From: Acidobacteriota bacterium
Lineage (GTDB): Bacteria; Acidobacteriota; Vicinamibacteria; Vicinamibacterales; SCN-69-37
Reading direction: 5' to 3'
Length of the DNA: 10,826 bases
Assembly (NCBI GenBank): GCA_021824055.1
Contig: JAKALV010000096.1
Coordinates: 1-10,826, forward strand
Within the stretch, counting starts at the first letter, position 1; the number at the start of each line of letters is the position of its first letter. A program made the position numbers and the translations under genes. Shown piece by piece: positions 6,186 to 10,826 of the stretch. The notes beneath the pieces are model-generated. The model saw only the letters and a list, made by a program, of their open reading frames with translations. It did no database searches and was not told where the DNA came from.

Positions 6186-7235
6186 ATGATCGACACGATT
6201 CAGTCTTTGCAGCGGGACGCCATGGCCGACATTCAGGCGGCCGCCAGTCTGGAGCGGCTGGAAGAGCTGCGCGTGTCGCTCCTTGGCCGGAAGGGCCGGA
6301 TCACCGAGTTGCTCAAGGGCCTTGGCGCGGTGGACATGGCCGAGCGGAAGACGGTCGGCGCGGCGATCAACGCGCTCAAGCAGGACGCGGCCGACGCCAT
6401 CGAGAGCCGCCGCGCGGTGCTGATGGACTCCTCGTCGGTGCTCGCCCGGCCGCTCGATGTCAGCCTCCCAGGCATCGCGCCGCTCGACGGCGGACTGCAT
6501 CCCACGATCCAGATGATGTACGACCTCAACGACGCGTTCGCCGCGTTGAACTTCGACGTCTTCGAGGGTCCCGAGATCAGCAGCGAGCTCTACGAGTTCG
6601 ACCACATGAACTTTCCGCCCGACCATCCGGCGCGCGAGAGCATGGACACGTACTGGCTGGCGTCGGCCGATCGTTCCGGGGAAGACGCGCGCGGCGCCGA
6701 TCGCCTCTGCATCCGCCCGCACCTCACGGGCGGCAGCGTCCGCTACATGCAACGACACACACCGCCGTTCCGCTTTGTGTACCCGGGCCGGGTGTTCCGC
6801 AACGAGACCACCGACGCCAGGCACGAGCGCGCGTTCTTCCAGTACGAAGCCCTCATCGTCGAAAAGCATCTGCCCTTCAGCGCCGGCCAGCTGCTGATCC
6901 GCACGGTGCTGAGCACCGTCTTCGGACGCCCGGTGCGTACGCGGATGCGCGCGGGCTTTTTCCCGTTCGTCGAGCCCGGGTTCGAAATCGACATGGAGTG
7001 CGTGATCTGCAACGGCGCGGGTTGCAAGGTGTGCAAGCAGGTCGGCTGGATCGAGGTCATGCCGGGCGGCATGCCGCACCCGAATGTGTTCCGCGCCGGC
7101 GGCATCGATCACAACGCGTGGATGGGCTTCTACGTGAACGTCGGCCTCGACCGTCTGGTCATGATGCGCTACGGCATCGACGACGTCCGCCTCTTTCACA
7201 GCGCGGACCTGCGCTTCCTTTCCCAGTTCAGGTAG
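6186..7235 (+). CDS. pheS: Phenylalanyl-tRNA synthetase alpha subunit, variant with a Cys4 zinc-ribbon-like insertion
   Basis: 349 residues (E. coli has 327). The catalytic subunit of the alpha2-beta2 enzyme that charges tRNA-Phe. Residues about 1-90 are the tRNA-binding helical arm. The class II core includes FEGPEISSELYEFDHMNFPPDHPARE, motif 2 (YPGRVFRNETTDARHERAFFQYEALIV, about 200-226) and motif 3 near GLDRLVMMRYG. Known Phe-binding residues are largely kept: the His of RPHLT, Gln and Glu of FFQYEA, and the two Phe of FFPFVEP. Two features are odd. C272-x2-C275-x4-C280-x2-C283 forms a zinc-ribbon-like knuckle before GWIEVMPGGMPHPNVF. In GFYVNVGLDRL, Y316 stands where GFAFGMG of E. coli has A294, the residue that sets pocket size. 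The start is ATG 6186 and pheT follows after 5 nt. Confidence 0.95.
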   Translation: MIDTIQSLQRDAMADIQAAASLERLEELRVSLLGRKGRITELLKGLGAVDMAERKTVGAAINALKQDAADAIESRRAVLMDSSSVLARPLDVSLPGIAPLDGGLHPTIQMMYDLNDAFAALNFDVFEGPEISSELYEFDHMNFPPDHPARESMDTYWLASADRSGEDARGADRLCIRPHLTGGSVRYMQRHTPPFRFVYPGRVFRNETTDARHERAFFQYEALIVEKHLPFSAGQLLIRTVLSTVFGRPVRTRMRAGFFPFVEPGFEIDMECVICNGAGCKVCKQVGWIEVMPGGMPHPNVFRAGGIDHNAWMGFYVNVGLDRLVMMRYGIDDVRLFHSADLRFLSQFR

Positions 7236-7240
7236 CCGCG

Positions 7241-9292
7241 ATGAAGGTTTCACTCAACTGGATCGCGGACTACACCACGCTTCCCGCCGGGCTCGCGCCG
7301 CGCGACATCGCGCACCAGCTGACGATGGCGACCGTCGAAGTGGAAGGCGTGCACGAGGTTGACGGCGACGTCATTTTCGAGATCGACAACAAGTCGCTGA
7401 CGAATCGGCCGGACCTCTGGGGCCACTACGGCGTGGCGCGCGAGCTGGCGGCCATCTACCAGGTGCCGCTCACACCGCTCCCGGCGGAAGACCCCGCGCG
7501 GCCGCCCGCCGCGCTCATCGGGGACATCGACCCGGCCGTGTGCCGGCGATTCACCGCGGCGCTGATCGAGCACATCAGCGTGCGGGACACGCCCGCGTGG
7601 ATGAAGCAGCGGCTCGTCGCGATCGGCCAGCGCTCGAAGAACCTGTACGCGGATCTCACCAACTACGTGATGCTGGCCACGGGACAGCCGATGCACGCCT
7701 TCGACGCAGACCGGCTGTCGCTGCCGCTCTCCGTGCGGCGGGCCACGCCGAATGAAGCCTTCGATGCCCTCGACGGCACCGACCTCACGCTGTCATCGTC
7801 GGACGCGGTGGTGGCGGATCGCACGACCGCCGTCGGCCTGGCCGGGATCATCGGCGGCCTGCACTCGGCGATCCAGGCCGGCACGACCCGTGTCCTGCTC
7901 GAAGCCGCGTCGTTCGACCCGCTCGCAATTCGCCGGACGTCCGCCGCGCATGGCGTGCGCACGGAAGCCTCTGCGCGTTTTGAAAAATCGCTGTCCACCC
8001 ATCGCGTGGACGACGCCCGCCGGCTGTTCTTCCACATCCTGCGGCACGTCGATCCGGGCGCGCGGGTGACCGGCTTCGACGATCGGCTGAACGTGGCGAC
8101 GGGGCGCGGCGAGATTCGGGCCAGCGCCGGATATCTCCGCGATCGCATCGGCAAGGCGCTGTCGATCGATGAGCTCCGCGCTCCGCTCGAGCGGCTGGGA
8201 TTCGGCGTGACGGTCGACGGCGATGCGCTGACGGTGACCGTGCCCGAATGGCGCAACACCGGGGACATCTCCGGTCCGCACGACCTGGTTGAAGAGATCG
8301 CGCGGCTCCACGGCTACGAGCGCTTCGAATTCCAGGCGCCGCAGATCCGCCTCGACAAGTCCGCGCGCGACTACACGCACGGCACCGAGCGGCGCGTGAA
8401 GGAGTACCTCGCGTTTTCGTGCGGCCTGCAGGAAGTCATCAACTACCCGTGGACGGAGGAACGCTTTGTGACGGCGGCGGGCTTCAGCGTCGACGCCGCG
8501 AACCTCCGGCTGGCCGCGCCGCCCGCGCCCGATCAGGCGACGCTCCGCACGTCGCTGGTGCCGGGCCTCCTGCGGGCGATCGAGTCCAACATTCGATGGC
8601 GCGGCTCGTTCAACATCTTCGAAACGGGATCCGTGTTTCCTCCCGGCGAGCGCGCCAGCCTCGACGTTGCCAGCGAACAGCTGCCGCCGCAGTCGAAGCG
8701 GGCGGCCGCGGCATTCGTGGGCGATGATGCGGAAGCGCTGTTTCGGGAGGCGAAGGGCGTGATCGAGGCCGTCGGCGCGCGCGTGCACGTGGCGCCGGTG
8801 GCGCTCGTTGTGCCCGGCATGGCGCCCTGGGCGGACGCGGGCGCATGCGTCACGATCGTCAGCGACGGCCGCAGGATCGGCGAGTTGGGCGTGCTGAATC
8901 GCCGCGGCACGAGAGCGGCCGGCTTGAAGCACGCGTTCGCGGCGATCTTCGAGATCGACATCGACGGTCTCGTCTCCACGCCGTCGCGCGAGAACCGGTT
9001 CGTCGCGCTGCCCGAACTGCCCTCGGTGGCCGTGGATATCTCGCTCACCTACCCCGACGCGGTGACGTGGGCCGATATCGCCGGCATCGCGCGCGGCGTC
9101 AGCCCGCTCATCGCGGCCATCGAGTTCGTCGACCAGTATCGCGGCAAGGGTATTCCTGAGGGGCACCGGTCCGTGACCCTGCGGGCGCGGCTGCAGCCGA
9201 CGGCGCACACGCTCACGTCGGACGAAGCGGCGGAGGTCGCCGGCGCGATCCGCGAGATCGAACGGCAGCGGCTGGGCGCGCTCGAGCGGTGA
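7241..9292 (+). CDS. pheT: Phenylalanyl-tRNA synthetase beta subunit, short form without the N-terminal tRNA-binding OB-fold
   Basis: 683 residues against about 795 in E. coli. The beta subunit carries editing, tRNA binding and structural domains. The N-terminus MKVSLNWIADYT is typical, but after VEVEGVHEVDGD (about 32-43) the sequence goes straight to IFEIDNKSLTNRPDLWGHYG. The EMAPII-like OB-fold of roughly 110 residues is therefore absent. B3/B4 editing domain at about 100-260 with GQPMHAFD and LLEAASFDP retained, so removal of Tyr-tRNA(Phe) is probably kept. B5 lies at about 290-360, the catalytic-like core follows, and the C-terminal FDX-ACB anticodon-binding domain is at about 590-683 (LPELPSVAVDISLTY). 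ATG 7241 lies 5 nt after the pheS stop, with AGGTAG as a possible ribosome site. The shortening is not a frameshift: the frame is continuous on both sides. Confidence 0.95.
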   Translation: MKVSLNWIADYTTLPAGLAPRDIAHQLTMATVEVEGVHEVDGDVIFEIDNKSLTNRPDLWGHYGVARELAAIYQVPLTPLPAEDPARPPAALIGDIDPAVCRRFTAALIEHISVRDTPAWMKQRLVAIGQRSKNLYADLTNYVMLATGQPMHAFDADRLSLPLSVRRATPNEAFDALDGTDLTLSSSDAVVADRTTAVGLAGIIGGLHSAIQAGTTRVLLEAASFDPLAIRRTSAAHGVRTEASARFEKSLSTHRVDDARRLFFHILRHVDPGARVTGFDDRLNVATGRGEIRASAGYLRDRIGKALSIDELRAPLERLGFGVTVDGDALTVTVPEWRNTGDISGPHDLVEEIARLHGYERFEFQAPQIRLDKSARDYTHGTERRVKEYLAFSCGLQEVINYPWTEERFVTAAGFSVDAANLRLAAPPAPDQATLRTSLVPGLLRAIESNIRWRGSFNIFETGSVFPPGERASLDVASEQLPPQSKRAAAAFVGDDAEALFREAKGVIEAVGARVHVAPVALVVPGMAPWADAGACVTIVSDGRRIGELGVLNRRGTRAAGLKHAFAAIFEIDIDGLVSTPSRENRFVALPELPSVAVDISLTYPDAVTWADIAGIARGVSPLIAAIEFVDQYRGKGIPEGHRSVTLRARLQPTAHTLTSDEAAEVAGAIREIERQRLGALER

Positions 9293-9409
9293 CGCCGCGC
9301 TCGCGTGCGACCGTTCGGGGCCCGCGCGAGGCAGATGAGCGCTTGCCTGCTGCCGGGGTTCGTGGCACGATTTCCGCACACGCGTTCGCGGAAAGATCCG
9401 GAGCAGAGC

Positions 9410-9679
9410 ATGGCCAAGACCTCAGTCGATTTGCAGCCGATCGATCGGCTCGAAGAAAAGATCAAACAGCTCGTCGGCATGGTGGATTCGCTCCGCGCCG
9501 AGCGCGCGAAGGCGCTCGATGAGGTCACGCGCCTGCAGCGCGAGATCGACACGATGCGCGCGCGGCTCGGCGACGCCGAAGGCGCGACCGCGGAAGCCTC
9601 CGCCCTGCGCGAAGAGCGGGAGCTCATCAAGAACCGCGTCACGCAGATGATCTCGCAGATCGAGAAACTGGGAATCTAG
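9410..9679 (+). CDS. Small coiled-coil protein, ZapB-like
   Basis: 89 residues from ATG 9410, preceded by GGAG six bases upstream; the longer in-frame N-terminus from 9305 is low-complexity and rejected. After a short head (MAKTSVDLQPID) nearly the whole protein is a predicted coiled coil, with heptads in LEEKIKQLVGMVDSLRAERAKALDEVTRLQREIDTMRARLG and a C-terminal LIKNRVTQMISQIEKL. There is no transmembrane segment. Its position directly before zapA and its length and composition suggest a ZapB-type protein bridging FtsZ-ring components through ZapA. Coiled coils are poor evidence of homology, so the name rests mainly on context. The 117-nt gap after pheT holds no other gene and no clear promoter. 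The stop is followed after 2 nt by a 9-nt repeat array. Confidence 0.75.
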   Translation: MAKTSVDLQPIDRLEEKIKQLVGMVDSLRAERAKALDEVTRLQREIDTMRARLGDAEGATAEASALREERELIKNRVTQMISQIEKLGI

Positions 9680-9681
9680 CA

Positions 9682-9735
9682 GGTGGCGCAGGTGGTGCGG
9701 GTGGTGCAGGTGGCGCAGGTGGCGCAGGTGGCGCA
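9682..9735 (+). repeat. Tandem 9-nt repeat GGTGGCGCA, six exact-length units
   Basis: Units in order: GGTGGCGCA, GGTGGTGCG, GGTGGTGCA, then GGTGGCGCA three times, with no change in unit length. It begins 2 nt after the zapB-like stop and ends 39 nt before the zapA start. GG doublets recur in a pattern that could form a weak two-quartet G-quadruplex. Confidence 0.95.
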
Positions 9736-9774
9736 GGCCTATCATGGCACGCTGAAGCAGCAGGGGTGGATGGC

Positions 9775-10095
9775 ATGAGTGGACGCGTCGTGCATGTGGA
9801 TGTGCAGGGGCAGAAGTACGCGGTCCGCAGTGAACTCGAGCCGGCGTATATCGCCGAGCTGGCCAACTACGTCGATCAGAAGATGCAACTGGCCGCGGGG
9901 GAACTCACCACCTCCGACAGCCTGCGCGTGGCGGTGATTGCCGCGCTGAATCTCGCCGACGAGCTCTTTCGGGTGCGCGCCGCCGGCGCCGGGCTCGAAC
10001 GCCATGTGTTCGACCGCACCGCGGAAATCGAGCGGCTGGTTGACGCGGCACTGGAACAGGCCGCCGCGACGTCCCGCATCGAGAGCGTCGGGTAG
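9775..10095 (+). CDS. zapA: Cell division protein ZapA
   Basis: 106 residues from ATG 9775; an in-frame GTG at 9766 would add three residues, but AGGGG at 9762-9766 is well placed for the ATG. ZapA binds FtsZ and cross-links its filaments at the division ring. The globular N-terminal domain shows the family pattern: VVHVDVQGQKYAVRSELEPAYIAELANYVDQKM, then a helix SLRVAVIAALNLADELF. The C-terminal coiled coil is short. The order (zapB-like)-zapA-(6S RNA) matches the zapA-ssrS association known in proteobacteria, which supports the call. The TAG stop is immediately followed by a short copy of the 9-nt repeat, and the next gene is convergent. Confidence 0.9.
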   Translation: MSGRVVHVDVQGQKYAVRSELEPAYIAELANYVDQKMQLAAGELTTSDSLRVAVIAALNLADELFRVRAAGAGLERHVFDRTAEIERLVDAALEQAAATSRIESVG

Positions 10096-10120
10096 GGCGC
10101 AGGTGGCGCAGGTGGCGCGG
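10096..10120 (+). repeat. Short 9-nt repeat array (about 2.7 units) flush with the zapA stop
   Basis: GGCGCA, GGTGGCGCA, GGTGGCGCG, GG: the same unit and orientation as the array at 9682-9735, starting on the base after the TAG stop. It ends 8 nt before the stop codon of the convergent four-helix-bundle gene. Confidence 0.85.
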
Positions 10121-10128
10121 GGATGATT

Positions 10129-10509
10129 TTAGGTCGGCGCACAACGGTCAAGCACGGTGCGCCTCAGTCGCATCATGGCCGTCACCGTGCGCCGTGCTAG
10201 TTCAAGGACCTTCTGACAATCCGTTTCGGAATAGAACTTCCGATCGATCCCGTCTTTCAAGTGAATTTCCGCCTCCCCCAGTGAGGCGCGCGCGATTGCC
10301 AGAAACCGCGCGAAGTCTCGCGCGCTGTTGCGATGAAAGCCTTCCGCAACATTGAGTTCGACCGAGAGCACAGTCTTCCTCAGATGGTTAGAGAACTCGA
10401 ACTCCCTTGGCGGCACTCGCGCGTCGATGAGCGCGTAGACCTCGCGCTTGAACGCATTCGCCAGTTGCCAGGCGATCAGATCATCAAGACGGTGCACCGG
10501 CACGTGCAC
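10129..10509 (-). CDS. Four-helix-bundle protein (S23 / 23S rRNA intervening-sequence type)
   Basis: 126 residues if begun at GTG 10509. The frame continues upstream through the repeat array and 6S gene, which is surely not coding. Other start choices are TTG 10524, TTG 10515 and GTG 10503 or 10497; none has a good ribosome site. The family pattern is clear: HRLDDLIAWQLANAFKREVYAL, LRKTVLSVELNVAEGFHRNSARDFARFLAIARASLGEAEIHL, then a last amphipathic helix. Relatives were first found inside 23S rRNA intervening sequences and now mostly occur as lone genes of unknown role; Avd of diversity-generating retroelements shares the fold. No reverse transcriptase or rRNA is near. It is the only minus-strand gene here, has somewhat lower GC around its 5' end, and is bracketed by inverted 9-nt repeat arrays, which suggests a later insertion. 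Confidence 0.85.
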   Translation of the reverse strand: MHVPVHRLDDLIAWQLANAFKREVYALIDARVPPREFEFSNHLRKTVLSVELNVAEGFHRNSARDFARFLAIARASLGEAEIHLKDGIDRKFYSETDCQKVLELARRTVTAMMRLRRTVLDRCAPT

Positions 10510-10611
10510 GTCCAATGCACACAACGTGCCCGCCGCCGCCCCTGGGAGATCATGTCGAAATGGCAATTCTTGCCAATCCGAACCGAAGAAACGATTGCAG
10601 TTTTCTACACC

Positions 10612-10692
10612 TGCCCCACCTGCCCCACCTGCCCCACCCGCCCCACCTGCGCCACCGGCGCCACCTGCGCCACCTGCGCCACCTGCGCCACC
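10612..10692 (-). repeat. Tandem 9-nt repeat, nine units, inverted copy of GGTGGCGCA
   Basis: On the + strand: TGCCCCACC three times, CGCCCCACC, TGCGCCACC, GGCGCCACC, then TGCGCCACC three times, all exactly 9 nt. The complement is GGTGGCGCA/GGTGGGGCA, the family seen after zapB and zapA. It lies between the four-helix-bundle gene and the 6S RNA promoter and ends 6 nt before its -10 box. Confidence 0.95.
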
Positions 10693-10695
10693 TGC

Positions 10696-10704
10696 TGCTA
10701 TACT
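10696..10704 (+). promoter_or_regulatory. Extended -10 promoter (TGCTATACT) of 6S RNA
   Basis: TATACT (10699-10704) is preceded by TGC, giving an extended -10 element. The predicted start near 10711 agrees with the 5' end obtained by aligning the RNA to E. coli 6S. The place where a -35 box would lie is occupied by the 9-nt repeats, so the extended -10 may substitute for it. Confidence 0.75.
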
Positions 10705-10709
10705 CGGCT

Positions 10710-10826
10710 TCCCTGCTTTGTGCGTGATGGTTTCGGAGTGTCGTCTGGGCCGATGTCTTTCACAACAAAGTGAGCTGCGATCCCGCGTGGTGTGCATGCC
10801 TCCGTGGTGAGGAAGCCTGAAGCGCG
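10710..10826 (+). ncRNA. ssrS: 6S RNA, 5' part (cut by the window end)
   Basis: 6S RNA imitates an open promoter and binds the housekeeping RNA polymerase holoenzyme in stationary phase. The sequence tracks E. coli 6S by eye: GTCTGGGCCGATGT matches CCCCTGAGCCGATAT, GAGCTGCGATCCCGCG lies in the region of GGCGCTCCGCGG, and GTGTGCATGCC...CCGT...GAGGAAGCCTGAAGCGCG matches GTGAGCATGCTC...CCGTCCGAGAAGCCTTAAAACTGCG. About 117 nt are present, and the 3' strand that closes the central bubble is outside. Location downstream of zapA is the position known in many bacteria. The exact 5' end is inferred from the promoter and alignment. Confidence 0.88.

Noticed and set aside
9293..9333. Terminator after pheT (CTCGCG ... 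CGCGAG)
   Set aside because: The inverted repeat is short in GC-rich DNA and no T-run follows.
9305..9409. 35-residue N-terminal extension of the ZapB-like protein
   Set aside because: No ribosome site and no conserved pattern; ATG 9410 has a well-spaced GGAG.
9682..10692. CRISPR array
   Set aside because: Units are 9 nt and directly tandem, with no spacers and no cas genes.
10510..10797. Glycine-rich (GGA repeat) N-terminal extension of the four-helix-bundle protein
   Set aside because: It is a read-through of the 9-nt array and of the antisense of 6S RNA. A 9-nt repeat stays open in several frames by nature, and the conserved domain begins only at HRLDDLIAWQ.
10706..10817. GGCTTCC / GGAAGCC pairing (10706-10712 with 10811-10817) as the closing stem of an RNA
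   Set aside because: The 5' arm mostly precedes the predicted transcription start, and in 6S RNA the matching GAGAAGCC region pairs elsewhere, so this is probably coincidence.

Overview
The window is 10.8 kb of high-GC bacterial DNA carrying a housekeeping translation and cell-division block with one probable accessory insertion. Gene content and order (thrS-infC-rpmI-rplT, pheS-pheT, zapB-like, zapA, 6S RNA), the lack of strong Shine-Dalgarno sites at several starts, and the S41 and phosphodiesterase paralogue types suggest an acidobacterium, perhaps of the Vicinamibacteria. That placement is inference, not a database result. Every confident gene except one is on the + strand.

Region by region: (1) 1-2119: the 3' end of an alkaline-phosphatase-superfamily phosphodiesterase, then an exported PDZ/S41-peptidase-like protein that appears to lack the usual catalytic residues. 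(2) 2213-2289: tRNA-Val(GAC) with encoded CCA, followed by a hairpin and a 140-nt inverted array of degenerate 7-nt repeats that runs into the 5' side of thrS. (3) 2464-5742: thrS, infC, rpmI and rplT, ending in a strong intrinsic terminator. infC can only encode its conserved N-terminus from a non-AUG/GUG/UUG codon, most likely AUC. (4) 5743-6185: a 443-nt gap without a gene, holding a 7-nt repeat tract, the terminator, a cluster of small hairpins, a second 7-nt repeat family and a TACAAT promoter close to pheS. (5) 6186-9292: pheS and pheT of an unusual type. The alpha subunit has a four-cysteine zinc-ribbon-like insertion and a Tyr at the specificity Ala of the Phe pocket; the beta subunit lacks the N-terminal tRNA-binding OB-fold domain. 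(6) 9410-10826: a ZapB-like coiled-coil protein, zapA, a minus-strand four-helix-bundle (23S rRNA intervening-sequence type) gene, and the 5' part of the 6S RNA gene, cut by the window end. Three arrays of one 9-nt repeat (GGTGGCGCA) sit flush with gene boundaries here, and two of them flank the four-helix-bundle gene in inverted orientation.

Together the genes supply a tRNA, two aminoacyl-tRNA synthetases, an initiation factor, two 50S proteins, an RNA regulator of RNA polymerase and FtsZ-ring accessory proteins, as expected for a growth-linked core cluster. The least ordinary material is the gene-boundary repeat system (several 7-nt families and a 9-nt family), the divergent PheRS, the apparently dead S41 protease and the four-helix-bundle gene placed between zapA and ssrS.
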